DNA from: Streptococcus oralis | GTDB taxonomy: Bacteria; Bacillota; Bacilli; Lactobacillales; Streptococcaceae | Reading direction: 5' to 3' | DNA: 64,000 nt | Assembly (NCBI RefSeq): GCF_024399415.1 | Contig: NZ_CP029257.1 | Location: forward strand, 1,449,501-1,513,500 | Part shown: piece after piece, positions 53,501 to 61,346 of the stretch | Layout of the letters: each line of letters starts with the position of its first letter | Numbering within the stretch: position 1 is the first letter of the stretch | Made by a program: the position numbers and the translations under genes | The notes under the pieces: model-generated | What the model was told of the DNA's origin: nothing | The model's input: only the letters and a program-made list of their open reading frames with translations | Databases searched by the model: none

Positions 53501-55117
53501 TGCAGGAGGTGTGCTATCTTGCCAACCTACCCAACCAGCACGTAGATTCTGAATTTGGAAGGTAACAGTCCGCCCATCTGTATTCGTTGCAGTAATATTG
53601 AATCGTAAGTCATACACTCCATTTTCAATACCAGCAATTACTTTACCTTGAATGGTATCTGTCGCCTCATCATAAGTAACACCTGGTACAAGGTTAGTTG
53701 GTGTTACAGAGGTAAGACTCCAACCAGCTTGCTTAGCTTTTTCTGTAACTGCAATACGTTCTTTCAAACCTTTAATATAAACTCTGTCAACTCCTTGTTC
53801 ATACCCATAGCCATAGATTTCTGTAGCTAGATATTCATAACCACCGTTAGCAGAGTATATTGACGTCGCAGCGTTTGAAATTCTTGACCCATCCGCACGG
53901 AGTTTGTTTCTCCAAAGAGAGGCTTCTTCTGCTAATTTTTTAGCGGCATCAGGGGTTAATGGATAGTCTACACGTCCTTTGTTGTTATGACCAGTTTTTC
54001 CACCCTGTTCTGTATGCATCCCATTTCCAGCATTGGTATCTTCACCAGTCCGCTGATTAGAATAGACTTCTATCTCTAACCCTGTAGCATCAGTACCCGT
54101 AATTAATTTAATTTCTTGTACTGGAATTGTATAGGTATCTTTACCAGTATGATTTGCAGCGTTTGTTTCCGATGCATGAGTTGTGTTAGAACCCTCTTCG
54201 GCATAGAAATCTTGAGCAGCCAAAGCGACTCCAAAGTTTCCATCTTTTCCGATTCCTGCTTTCTTCAAATCATTGTAGACAGCAATAATGGAATCATTTA
54301 AGCGTGACAATTGATCATTGATTTGTTTAGCTGTAACGCTATCCGTAACTAACACTTTTTTAGCTTCCGCAATAACTTCTTTATTATTAGCTATCGCCGC
54401 CTCAATTGCCGCTTTGTTTTCAGCCTCAAGCTTATTTTTCCGGACTGCTTCAGTTGCTAAAACATTGGTTACCTCAGCTTCAGAGGTAACTTGTTCTAAG
54501 ACTTTTTTAGCTTCTTGGACTGGTTTGACAGTTTCTTCTGCTTCTTTTGTTTCTTTTGTTTCTTCTGCTTTTTCTGTAGCAGTGGTCGCCACTGGTTTGA
54601 CTGCTGTAGTTGCTGCTGTTTCCTCAACTTGTTTCCCAGCTTCGTCTGACTCAACTACAACTGTAATCAAAGCTTCAACTTTAGCATGCTCTGCATCGAT
54701 ATCAGCCTGTTTTGCAGTTTCGTTTGCAAGAACTGCCTTTGCCGCAGTCAATACTTCATTTGCAGTAGCTATCGCTGTTGCATCAGCTTTCTTTGCAGAT
54801 GCAATCTTCGCTTCTAACTCAACTACTTTTTTAGTCAGAGCAGTCTTATCAACTTTTTTAGTCTCTACTACTTTTTCTGACGCCTTAGCTTCAGATTTCT
54901 CTGCCGTTATAGTTGACTTCGACTCCTTTGTTGCTACTGGTGTTGTCGTTGCCACTGTTGCATCTGCACCTTGTACTTCCGCTGCCGATACCGCACCATT
55001 ACCTAGGAACATCATCAAACCGGTCGCAATTGCCACCGACGCTGCCCCAAAGCTGTACTTCCGAATGCCATAACGAATGTATTTCTCCGTTCTAAACCCC
55101 TGTTGCTTACTCTTCAT
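47501..55117 (-). CDS. Giant YSIRK/LPXTG surface protein with CshA-type and 50-residue repeats
   Basis: A 2538-residue wall-anchored adhesin-like protein. Order: YSIRK-type signal (YGIRKYSFGAASVA, residues 16-29, cleavage near 46); a Glu/Lys/Ala-rich, coiled-coil-like region to about 300; a non-repeat region to about 1085; eight CshA-type fibril repeats of 85-120 residues (each starting near xxxQGATQxGTPTF), to about 1980; ten repeats of 50 residues (GNEIPGYPTEDGEQ, KKDIPGYRFVETKKLPNGD) to about 2480; then sortase motif LPNTG (near 2503), a hydrophobic helix and RKKKED tail. I chose the ATG at 55117, 11 bases after GGGAGG; an in-frame GTG at 55126 is too close to that site. The CshA-type repeats suggest adhesive fibrils. 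Confidence 0.93.
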   Translation of the reverse strand: MKSKQQGFRTEKYIRYGIRKYSFGAASVAIATGLMMFLGNGAVSAAEVQGADATVATTTPVATKESKSTITAEKSEAKASEKVVETKKVDKTALTKKVVELEAKIASAKKADATAIATANEVLTAAKAVLANETAKQADIDAEHAKVEALITVVVESDEAGKQVEETAATTAVKPVATTATEKAEETKETKEAEETVKPVQEAKKVLEQVTSEAEVTNVLATEAVRKNKLEAENKAAIEAAIANNKEVIAEAKKVLVTDSVTAKQINDQLSRLNDSIIAVYNDLKKAGIGKDGNFGVALAAQDFYAEEGSNTTHASETNAANHTGKDTYTIPVQEIKLITGTDATGLEIEVYSNQRTGEDTNAGNGMHTEQGGKTGHNNKGRVDYPLTPDAAKKLAEEASLWRNKLRADGSRISNAATSIYSANGGYEYLATEIYGYGYEQGVDRVYIKGLKERIAVTEKAKQAGWSLTSVTPTNLVPGVTYDEATDTIQGKVIAGIENGVYDLRFNITATNTDGRTVTFQIQNLRAGWVGWQDSTPPAIQSDSARYDRTVGDDANINLRFHDSSGASAIPGNSAGNYDYTTAEGKVVKVRQNSSKAVTGVSGYNTIGAELDDSKVLIPGTNYTVTNSTAEEQKAAGTNMGNAVIGGKVTEAGIYTVSVFAKDYDKLSNNTTWNQSGQEAHGSITVVVKPKVEVQNVETYSTTVPVKISKGATSAKVTMPDGTVTNLKAVNGKWLVDSGSTNTAVTENQELGAVDSNTVFNIPVTSEATAKVGVDNIKVEASAENVKGTFLRDRVELNGTDGQKHTAVLNSTSGHWELPADYAEVKTANGDGTTTWTKRQVYTETKLDGGMKFFIYEYTRQLDKDGNVTSVSTPDRPMTEYVSQNTNQAGDGMSVTITFDKHSNTWTSSDGTEVTAKKLGDDSWEVHTKSGFGGIIRGTIATNSDVATVVNTKPIASSQDYTSTKGTAVDLRNEAKAAVTISDAEDTKYGKTTYITRITVTSPSGVQKVYDTKQDANNYNLASGYTLSEVGVYTVTVDVIDSNGNYTTDATIGGTESGVDHGAGSSTATTTYHITVTDTIEGHNVTSIDVQGATQTGTPTFTSVGDGSPVAPSATSPAKLVDPTTGKLVDQVTIDGQGTYTINNETGVVTFVPLKTFTGTATPVTVSLTATLGQDKDGRPITATATATYTPTVTPVTPTATPAESTGIQGATQTGTVAFKEGHSVAPIKPNSAVLLDKNGTPVAPGASVDALDENGNKVGEYTIDPTSNTVTFSPTDKTYKGKVQPATVQAEDENGTKVKTTYTPHIVGVTPTAEPAKSVDVQGATQESTVTFNGGTTTLDGKQVTVDIDPATFTLLDETGTPATSVPAKDPSGNVIGTYTLKTVGEQAVAVFTPTDKTYSGEVQPVRVQAKDKNGISVETTYTPLITPVTPTATPATSENIQGATQTGTPTFVQGDAIAPIKQGSVKLLDKEGNEVPAGQTTPAYAEDGTTEIGTFSIDPTTGKVTFSPTDKLYSGKVTPATVRAEDENGTKVTTTYTPQIIPVNPIGVPATSEDVQGATQTGKPEFQGGTAVVNGKEVTVEMNDTVPAKLIDSKTGNVVDSITIPGEGTYTVAPDGTVTFVPEKTFTGQASGVEVLREDKNGTPVTASYTPVVKAAIPTATDAVTEDIQGATQKGVPTFLGGRVTVNGVEKIVPIDETKGLELIDPKTGKPTDQPIVIPGEGTYTVNNGMVEFKPEPQFTGKGTGVEVQRLDENGTPVKAKYTPVVKPATPTSSDVITTDVQGATQSGTPTFEGGKVKVNGIEKTVEIDETVKPTFDDGTTEKTIPGEGTYTIDETGKVTFTPEKTFTGQATGVTVKRVDKNGTPITAKYTPVVIPVTPTSKDSESEGPKGQPQSGTPTFEGGKVTINGKEIPVEIDETVKPTFDDGTTEKKVPGEGTYTIDEAGKVTFTPEPEFVGRATGVTVKRVDKNGTPITAKYIPTVRPNTSFVDTKGNILAPSEDGSQPKKDIPGYRFVETKKLPNGDTEHVYEKVKTSHKDKEGNEIPGHPTEDGEQPKKDIPGYRFVETKKLPNGDTEHVYEKVKTSHKDKEGNDIPGYPTEDGEQPKKDIPGYRFVETKKLPNGDTEHVYEKVKTSHKDKEGNEIPGYPTEDGEQPKKDIPGYRFVETKKLPNGDTEHVYEKVKTSHKDKEGNEIPGYPSEDGEQPKKDIPGYRFVETKKLPNGDTEHVYEKVKTSHKDKEGNEIPGYPSEDGEQPKKDIPGYRFVETKKLPNGDTEHVYEKVKTSHKDKEGNEIPGHPTEDGEQPKKDIPGYRFVETKKLPNGDTEHVYEKVKTSHKDKEGNEIPGHPTEDGQQPKKDIPGYRFVETKKLPNGDTEHVYEKVKTSHKDKEGNEIPGHPTEDGEQPKKDIPGYRFVETKKLPNGDTEHVYEKVKTSHKDKEGNEIPGHPTEEGEQPKKDIPGYRFVETKKLPNGDTEHVYEKVVTAPQQKPTEQSPTTKATKELPNTGTEDHAALAALGVLGLMSGFGLVSRKKKED
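47672..49165. repeat. Ten tandem 150-bp repeats inside the surface giant
   Basis: The marker CTGGAATATC recurs exactly every 150 bp at 47731, 47881, 48031, 48181, 48331, 48481, 48631, 48781 and 48931, with a one-base variant at 49081, giving ten units of 50 codons. Units differ by few bases, mostly silent or HPT/YPT/YPS changes. The outermost unit, nearest the N-terminus, is the most diverged. Such arrays shrink and grow by recombination. Confidence 0.95.
49170..51860. repeat. Eight CshA-type repeats of the surface giant
   Basis: Eight protein repeats of about 85-120 residues, each with a QGATQ-type start, a GTYTID-type strand with FxPxxxFxG, and an ENGT/TYTP end. At DNA level they are clearly diverged from each other, unlike the 150-bp array. 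The last one (SEGPKGQPQSG) has a changed start motif. These match the repeat type of CshA-like fibrillar adhesins. Confidence 0.8.
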
Positions 55118-55586
55118 AAGATACACAACCTCCCTATTTTTATTATGTTGATATTGAAATATAGAAAAACAAAATTTCTTTCTCTCCTTAAAAAGGCTTT
55201 TAAATTTTGATATTTCAAAAGGATTATATCCTCGTATTCAATATGCATATTCATACTAACACTTTTCCCTATCTTTTTCAACAACTTTTATAATTTTATT
55301 TTAGAAAAATACAAAAATAATTTAATGGTAAATGCTTTAAAAAACCAATATTCATGAAGGTTTACAGCGTGTAAACTCCCGTAATCATTTATCTTATAAT
55401 TAAATAAAATACACTTTAATGTATCAATTTATTTTTTAGAGTCTTGTAGAAGTTAAATTTTCCCAAGCCTTACATTGTTATAACAAAAAATTTTCTATAA
55501 GAAGTGCACAAATTTAACAGTATATTTCTTAGCCATTATTTATAGATTATCATGAAGATTTGACTTAGAGGTCTAGAACCTAAACC
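55118..55586. other. Long AT-rich spacer upstream of the surface giant
   Basis: About 470 bp that should hold the promoter of the surface giant on the minus strand. It is very AT-rich with many short T- and A-runs. I see no frame, repeat or operator that I can name. The plus-strand promoter of the next gene lies at its right end. Confidence 0.5.
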
Positions 55587-55615
55587 TTGACTAGAGATTC
55601 TTTTTTTGTTAAAAT
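55587..55615 (+). promoter_or_regulatory. Promoter of the ferric-reductase-like gene
   Basis: TTGACT (55587-55592), 17 bases and TGT-TAAAAT (55607-55615). Just downstream, GTAACAAATGTTATTAC (about 55617-55633) is an imperfect palindrome that could bind a regulator. Confidence 0.7.
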
Positions 55616-55669
55616 GTAACAAATGTTATTACATCAAATATAAGATAAATCTATGAAAGGACTTCTACT

Positions 55670-56863
55670 ATGAAATCATTAAAAGGTATTTTATTTATCG
55701 GACTTAGTATGCTTCTGACCATTCTAGCTTGGCTCAGTTCAGGCGCTAGTCAGTTTCTAGTCCCTGGTTTAGCTCTCACTACTCTCTCACTTACTTTTAT
55801 ACTAGCTAGCCGTTCACTCCTGCTTGAGGCTTGGTTCAACGGACTTGAAAAGATATATCTAGCTCATAAATTCACCGCTTTTCTATCCATTCTCCTACTA
55901 ACCCTACACAACTTTAGCATGGGCGGTCTCTGGGGTTCGCATTTGGCCGCACAGTTTGGAAATATCGCTATCTATATCTTTATCAGCATTGTTCTGGTTG
56001 CCTATCTGGGACAATATATCCAGTATGAAGCATGGAGATGGATTCATCGATTGGTTTATCTAGCCTATATCTTTGGTCTCTTTCATGTTTTGATGATCAT
56101 GGGAAATCGTCTCCTCTCCTTTAGTTTCCTAGGTCTTATCTTTGGAATCTATGCTCTTTTAGGCTTGCTTGCAGGTTTTTATATTATTTTCCTTTATCAA
56201 AAGGTCGGTTTCACCTATCTTGGAAAAATCGTAGGAATCAAACGCCTCAACCACGATACAACTGAAATTGAAATCGAACTTAGTCATCCTTTCTCCTACG
56301 AATATGGACAATTTGCCTTTCTAAAAATTTTCCAAAAGGGTTTTGAGACTGCTCCACACCCTTTCTCCATCTCAGGAGGACAAGGACGAACTCTTTATTT
56401 TACGATAAAAAACTCTGGTGACCACACCAAGAATATCTATGACAATCTTCAAGTTGGTAGCAAGGTTGCAGTTGATCGCGCCTATGGGCATATGACTATG
56501 AAACACGGTCCAAAACAGCAAATCTGGATCGCAGGTGGAATTGGAATGACACCTTTCATCTCTTATATCCGGGAGCATCCTATCCTAGACAGGAACGTTC
56601 GTTTCTACTATAGTTTCCGTGGAGAGGAAAATGCTGTCTACCTAGATCTACTTCGTGACTACGCCCGTCAAAATGCTAACTTTGACCTGCAGCTAGTCGA
56701 TAGCAATGAAAAAGGATACCTGACTTTGGATCAAGAAGAAATCCCTGACCAGACTACAGTCTATATGTGTGGACCTCTTCCTATGATGAAGGCCCTTGCC
56801 AAGCAAATTAAGAAAAAGAATCCCAAAGCAAAACTCATTTACGAAGGTTTCAAGTTTAAATAA
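55670..56863 (+). CDS. Ferric-reductase-like transmembrane flavoprotein
   Basis: A 397-residue protein. Six or so membrane segments occupy residues 1-170, with histidines in KFTAFLSILLLTLHNFSMGG-like and RLVYLAYIFGLFHVLM segments that could bind haem. A flavin-binding barrel with FETAPHPFSISGG (RxxS-like position) follows, then an NAD(P)H domain with IAGGIGMTPFISYI and VYMCGPLPMMKAL. This is the ferric reductase/NADPH oxidase-like layout: electrons pass from NAD(P)H through FAD to an acceptor outside. The acceptor may be iron or another metal or a quinone. A terminator follows. Confidence 0.88.
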   Translation: MKSLKGILFIGLSMLLTILAWLSSGASQFLVPGLALTTLSLTFILASRSLLLEAWFNGLEKIYLAHKFTAFLSILLLTLHNFSMGGLWGSHLAAQFGNIAIYIFISIVLVAYLGQYIQYEAWRWIHRLVYLAYIFGLFHVLMIMGNRLLSFSFLGLIFGIYALLGLLAGFYIIFLYQKVGFTYLGKIVGIKRLNHDTTEIEIELSHPFSYEYGQFAFLKIFQKGFETAPHPFSISGGQGRTLYFTIKNSGDHTKNIYDNLQVGSKVAVDRAYGHMTMKHGPKQQIWIAGGIGMTPFISYIREHPILDRNVRFYYSFRGEENAVYLDLLRDYARQNANFDLQLVDSNEKGYLTLDQEEIPDQTTVYMCGPLPMMKALAKQIKKKNPKAKLIYEGFKFK

Positions 56864-56870
56864 GATCATT

Positions 56871-56902
56871 GTCCCTCTAACACAAAAGAGGGACTTTCTT
56901 TT
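56871..56902 (+). terminator. Terminator of the ferric-reductase-like gene
   Basis: GTCCCTCT pairs with AGAGGGAC around AACACAAA and is followed by TTTCTTTT. Confidence 0.88.
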
Positions 56903-56964
56903 CACTTTATTTCCCTCTTCTGTGCTATACTTAGTTTAGTACATTCTTTGAGATTGGAGCCAGT

Positions 56965-57594
56965 ATGAAAATCCATAAAACCGTGAATCCCGTTGCTTAT
57001 GAAAACACTTATTATCTGGAAGGAGACCAACACCTGATTGTGGTTGACCCAGGTAGCTATTGGGAAGCTATTCGCAAGACTATTGAAAAAATCAACAAAC
57101 CCATCTGCGCGATTTTCCTGACCCACACCCACTACGACCATATTATGAGTCTGGACTTGGTCAGAGATACTTTTGGAAATCCCCCTGTTTATGTAGCAGA
57201 GAGCGAAGCTAGCTGGCTTTACACTCCAGTTGATAATCTCTCTGGTCTCCCTCGTCATGATGATATGGCAGATGTGGTCGCAAAACCAGCAGAGCACACC
57301 TTTGTCTTTCATGAGGAATACCAGCTTGAGGAATTTCGTTTTACAGTTCTACCGACCCCAGGGCACTCTATTGGCGGTGTTTCTATCGTCTTTCCTGATA
57401 CTCATCTAGTCTTGACGGGAGATGCCCTATTCCGCGAAACCATCGGACGGACCGATCTTCCTACAGGTAACACGGAACAACTTCTCCATAGCATTCAGAC
57501 GCAACTCTTTACTCTTCCTAACTACGATGTCTATCCTGGACATGGTCCAGCTACGACCATCGCTCACGAAAAGACCTTTAATCCCTTTTTCTAG
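56965..57594 (+). CDS. MBL-fold metallo-hydrolase (glyoxalase II-like)
   Basis: A 209-residue metallo-beta-lactamase-fold hydrolase. The metal motif is FLTHTHYDHIMSLD (HxHxDH, near residues 54-62), with further ligands in TPGHSIGGVS, LTGDALF and VYPGHGPATT. It is of the small single-domain YcbL/glyoxalase II-like type, which hydrolyses thioesters such as S-lactoylglutathione in some members; streptococci may use other thiols. It is monocistronic, with a terminator directly after the stop. Confidence 0.9.
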   Translation: MKIHKTVNPVAYENTYYLEGDQHLIVVDPGSYWEAIRKTIEKINKPICAIFLTHTHYDHIMSLDLVRDTFGNPPVYVAESEASWLYTPVDNLSGLPRHDDMADVVAKPAEHTFVFHEEYQLEEFRFTVLPTPGHSIGGVSIVFPDTHLVLTGDALFRETIGRTDLPTGNTEQLLHSIQTQLFTLPNYDVYPGHGPATTIAHEKTFNPFF

Positions 57595-57600
57595 CAAGCA

Positions 57601-57629
57601 AAAAACCAAGGATAACATCCTTGGTTTTT
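57601..57629 (+). terminator. Terminator of the MBL hydrolase gene
   Basis: AAAAACCAAGGA pairs with TCCTTGGTTTTT around TAACA. Confidence 0.92.
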
Positions 57630-57698
57630 GTGTAGCTTCTATTTCTATGTCAATATTTGCTCAGAAGAATCAATATTGACTAGAAAAGCAATTCAAAA

Positions 57699-58463
57699 CT
57701 AATTAGCCTGATTCAATTCTTTCCAACCAATGTTAGACAAATCAAGCTTTTCAGAAGAGATATCTAAAACTTGCTCTGCTTTTTCATTGCCACCGATTTG
57801 AATAGTTGCTTCTTTAATCTTCTGCACTCCATTTTTATCAAACGAATATAGAGCCAGATTCATTTCTGGACGAGTTGACTGCCAGTCTGCATAAGAGACT
57901 TGACCGTTTTCATAAATATCAAATCCTGAGCGAAAACCACCTGCAGAAGCTACATAGGCTGTATGAAGTAAGCTAGGTTTTTGATTTTCCAAATAATAAA
58001 TGGCTGAAACAAATTTTTCATCGCCAATAAGCAACTCGTCTTGACCATCCTTATTCAAATCAACAATTGCGTATTTCCAATCGGGTGCATTTTGATAATC
58101 CATTCGAGAGAAAACCAGGCCATATTCTTCTGAAGTAATCTTATCTTGTTTATTTTCCTTGTATAAATCTTCTCTATTACCTTGTTTTAAAAGGTCTGTA
58201 AAGTGATTATAGCGTTCAATCACTTCTTTATATAAATCTTGTCTAGTTTCTTTCTTATTTTCAGCTGTCGATTGCGATTCTTTGGTTGACGAGTCACTAG
58301 TATTTTCAGCCTTTGCTTCTGTTGATACACTAGTCTTATCGTCTTTAGAGACAGATGATAGTGCAGATGAAGGTTCTGTATTGTTCCTATTTTTATTGAG
58401 AGCACAAGATGCTAGAACTGAAATCGAAAGAATAGCTGATAGCATCATTAAAAATTTCTTCAT
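57699..58463 (-). CDS. Lipoprotein of unknown function
   Basis: A 254-residue exported lipoprotein. The signal ends SVLASCALNK with lipid-modified Cys20; a Ser/Thr/Glu/Lys-rich linker runs to about residue 75. The mature domain has DLYKEVIERYNHFTDLL, then DLNKDGQDELLIGDE, an EF-hand-like or FG-GAP-like calcium-type loop, and further segments around GGFRSGFDIYENGQ. I cannot name a function; the loop suggests calcium binding or a propeller-like blade. It is single, between two converging or diverging neighbours. Confidence 0.82.
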   Translation of the reverse strand: MKKFLMMLSAILSISVLASCALNKNRNNTEPSSALSSVSKDDKTSVSTEAKAENTSDSSTKESQSTAENKKETRQDLYKEVIERYNHFTDLLKQGNREDLYKENKQDKITSEEYGLVFSRMDYQNAPDWKYAIVDLNKDGQDELLIGDEKFVSAIYYLENQKPSLLHTAYVASAGGFRSGFDIYENGQVSYADWQSTRPEMNLALYSFDKNGVQKIKEATIQIGGNEKAEQVLDISSEKLDLSNIGWKELNQAN

Positions 58464-58551
58464 GTTAACCTCGATAGCATTGTATTTTCAGATTGATAAA
58501 CTTCAAAAATGAACCATTAATTCCAAGATGATACTTGGTTAGGGTCTTACT

Positions 58552-60444
58552 TTACCAAATAATCACACGGTCCTCTGGTGAACGCCACATGCCGTCGCCT
58601 TCTTTGACATCGTATGTTGTAAAGAAGTCATCGAAGTTTGGCACTTGAACGTTGACACGGAGTTTGGCAGGCGCGTGCACATCGACACTGGCCATAAGTT
58701 TCATCAATTCTGGACGGCCTTTCATGCGCCAGATACGAGCAAAGTTGTGGAAAAATTCTTCAGCTGAGAAGTCTGGTTCTCTCTTGGCTGCTTCAAGGGC
58801 TGCAGCAATTCCTCCCAAGTCAGCAACGTTTTCAGACACGGTTAGTTTCCCATTAATCGTTGCACCGTAAGATTCTTGTCCATCAAACTGGTCGATAACT
58901 TTCTGCGTTTTTTCTTTGAAAGCAGTATAGTCACTCTCTGTCCACCAATCCTTGAGACTACCATTTTCATCAAAGGACGCACCATTTGTGTCAAAGGCGT
59001 GAGAAATCTCGTGAGCAATAACTGCACCAATACCACCGTAGTTGGCAGAAGATGACTGGTGCAAATCATAGAATGGAGCCTGTAAAATGGCAGCTGGGAA
59101 GACAATCAAGTTCTTCTGAGGATTGTAGTAGGCATTGACCATGTGAGCTGGCATACCCCACTCCTTGTAGTCAACCGGTTGGTTCCACTTGCTCCAGCTG
59201 TGCTTGATTTCCACACGCGCAAAGGCTAGGGCATTCTCAAAGAGACTGGCAGTTTCATCCACTACTTTGTCCTTGTAGCGTTCTGGCAATTCCTCTGGAT
59301 AACCGATATAAGGCTTGATGACATTGAGTTTGACAATGGCTTTATCACGCGTTTCAGGAGTGAGCCAGTCGTTCTTAGCCAAACGTTCCTTATAAACATC
59401 GATCATAGTCGCCACTTTTTTCTCTACATCAGCCTTAGCTTCTGGGGAAAATTTTTCATACGCATACCAGAGACCAAGAGCCTGCTTGAAAGGACCTTGA
59501 GCCAAGTGATAAGCTGCCTTGACCTTATCCTGAGCTTCTGGAACACCTGAAAGGGCACGTCCGTAGGCACCTGACAAAACACGAATCTCGTCAGTTAGAT
59601 AGCTGGTTGAAAGATTCACCACAGCTAAAATCAAGGTTGCCTTAAGCAAAGGCCAAGCTTCTTCACTATAAAATTGGTCTGCTGCTTGCCAGAAACGCTC
59701 TTCATCTACGATAACCTTGTCAGGCACTTGCCCAAGAATAGCTTGGAAGAAATCATCCAAAGGTATGGCAGGAGCGAATTTCTTGAAATCTTCATAAGCG
59801 TATGGATGATAGAGTTTGGCATATTCTGAACTTTCTTCATTTGAAAGGACAACTGCAGCGATACGACGGTCCAATTCCAATCTCTTCTCTAGCAAATCTG
59901 CAATTTCCTCATCTGAAAAATCGTAGGCTTTGAGAAGATTTGCGCTACTTTCCTTCCAAAGCGTCAAGAGTTCCTCACGCTGAGGATGGTCTTCAGCATA
60001 GTAGGTTGTATCTGGCAAGATAGTTCCTGGTGCACTTGCCCAGAGAACATTGGTTCTGGCATCCATAAAGTCTGGTGATACTCCAAATGGAAGGAAGTTT
60101 GGTTTCCCTGCTAGTTCAAACTCTGCCAGTTTGCTAGTAAAATCTGCAAAGCTCTCCAAATCTTGGTATTCCTTGAGCATTGGCAAAACAGGCTTGATCC
60201 CATCAGCTTCTCTCTTGTCAAAATCACGTACCATACGATGGTACTTAACAAAGTTTGCGAGGATAGCGTCCTCTGGAACATCTTCGCCTTCCAACCACTT
60301 GTCCGTAGTTGCCAGCATTAACTCTTCAATTTCCTCATCAAGGTCAATAAAGCCACCTGTTCGAGATTTATCAGCTGGAATAACAGCTGTTTTTTCCCAT
60401 TCTCCATTGATTGCATCATAAAAATCGTCTTGATAACGTGTCAT
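58552..60444 (-). CDS. pepO: Endopeptidase PepO (neprilysin family, M13)
   Basis: A 630-residue zinc endopeptidase of the M13 family. The zinc motif is VIAHEISHAFD, with HEISH at residues 478-482; the third ligand and catalytic Asp are in SENVADLGG near 538-542; NAYYNPQKNLIVFPAAILQ precedes, providing the substrate-binding Asn-Ala-type strand. The C-terminal RSPEDRVIIW ends in Trp as usual for the family. It has no signal peptide. Pneumococcal PepO is reported on the cell surface and binds plasminogen and fibronectin. It diverges from the psaBCA operon across a 180-bp spacer. Confidence 0.96.
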   Translation of the reverse strand: MTRYQDDFYDAINGEWEKTAVIPADKSRTGGFIDLDEEIEELMLATTDKWLEGEDVPEDAILANFVKYHRMVRDFDKREADGIKPVLPMLKEYQDLESFADFTSKLAEFELAGKPNFLPFGVSPDFMDARTNVLWASAPGTILPDTTYYAEDHPQREELLTLWKESSANLLKAYDFSDEEIADLLEKRLELDRRIAAVVLSNEESSEYAKLYHPYAYEDFKKFAPAIPLDDFFQAILGQVPDKVIVDEERFWQAADQFYSEEAWPLLKATLILAVVNLSTSYLTDEIRVLSGAYGRALSGVPEAQDKVKAAYHLAQGPFKQALGLWYAYEKFSPEAKADVEKKVATMIDVYKERLAKNDWLTPETRDKAIVKLNVIKPYIGYPEELPERYKDKVVDETASLFENALAFARVEIKHSWSKWNQPVDYKEWGMPAHMVNAYYNPQKNLIVFPAAILQAPFYDLHQSSSANYGGIGAVIAHEISHAFDTNGASFDENGSLKDWWTESDYTAFKEKTQKVIDQFDGQESYGATINGKLTVSENVADLGGIAAALEAAKREPDFSAEEFFHNFARIWRMKGRPELMKLMASVDVHAPAKLRVNVQVPNFDDFFTTYDVKEGDGMWRSPEDRVIIW

Positions 60445-60562
60445 CTTGTTCTCGCTTTCATTTTTTCACTTATTCTTAGCTTAGCAAAAAACACTTGGGA
60501 ATGCAATTAAAAATGGTCTCTCTTTTTTCTTCATTTTTCAGTTATTATTTTAAATTTTTTAA

Positions 60563-60599
60563 AAATTAACTTGACTTAATTTTTTTTTTAATGTATATT
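60563..60599 (+). promoter_or_regulatory. psaBCA promoter with PsaR-type operator
   Basis: TTGACT (60571-60576), 17 bases, TATATT (60594-60599) form the promoter. A palindrome, AAATTAAC/TTGACTTAATTT at 60563-60582, overlaps the -35 box, in the AT-rich style of DtxR/MntR-family operators such as that of PsaR. Manganese-loaded PsaR would repress here. The site is read directly; the regulator is from family knowledge. Confidence 0.75.
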
Positions 60600-60623
60600 A
60601 AAAGACAGGAGGAAAATAACTGT

Positions 60624-61346
60624 ATGATACGTATCGAAAACCTCAGTGTCTCCTACAAAGAAACGTTGGCACTAAAGGATATTTCACTAGTGCTCCACGG
60701 ACCAACTATTACCGGAATTATTGGTCCAAACGGTGCTGGAAAATCAACTTTATTAAAAAGTATGTTGGGAATTATCCCACACGAAGGTCAGGCCTTTCTC
60801 GATGACAAAGAAGTCAAGAAATCTTTACATCGAGTTGCCTATGTCGAGCAAAAAATCCATATCGACTACAATTTCCCTATCAAGGTCAAGGAATGTGTCT
60901 CACTGGGACTCTATCCATCTATCCCGCTCTTCCACACTTTAAAGGCCAGCCACTGGAAAAAAGTGGCGGATGCACTTGAAATCGTTGGACTCTCAGACTA
61001 TGCTGATCGCCAAATCAGTCAGCTCTCTGGAGGACAATTCCAACGTGTTTTGATTGCCCGCTGCTTAGTGCAGGAAGCTGACTACATCTTTTTAGATGAG
61101 CCTTTTGTCGGGATTGACTCGATCAGTGAAGAGATTATCATGAATACACTGAGAGACCTTAAAAAAGCTGGTAAAACAGTTCTCATCGTCCATCATGACC
61201 TCAGCAAAGTCCCTCATTATTTCGACCAAGTTATGCTTCTCAATCGAGAATTGGTTGCTATTGGTTCAACTGAAGAAACCTTTACCGAAGTCAATCTCAA
61301 AAAAGCTTATGGTAGTAAGCTCTTCTTTAATGGAGGTGACCTATGA
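60624..61346 (+). CDS. psaB: Manganese ABC transporter, ATP-binding protein PsaB
   Basis: A 240-residue ABC ATPase for manganese uptake. Walker A is [17 protein letters not shown] (near residues 32-48), the signature is [15 protein letters not shown], Walker B is [12 protein letters not shown], and the switch His is in [10 protein letters not shown] chose the ATG at 60624 ([13 protein letters not shown]), with AGGAGGA upstream; a longer frame to 60591 spans that site. It is the first gene of psaBCA and overlaps psaC by four bases. It diverges from pepO. Confidence 0.96.
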   Translation: MIRIENLSVSYKETLALKDISLVLHGPTITGIIGPNGAGKSTLLKSMLGIIPHEGQAFLDDKEVKKSLHRVAYVEQKIHIDYNFPIKVKECVSLGLYPSIPLFHTLKASHWKKVADALEIVGLSDYADRQISQLSGGQFQRVLIARCLVQEADYIFLDEPFVGIDSISEEIIMNTLRDLKKAGKTVLIVHHDLSKVPHYFDQVMLLNRELVAIGSTEETFTEVNLKKAYGSKLFFNGGDL

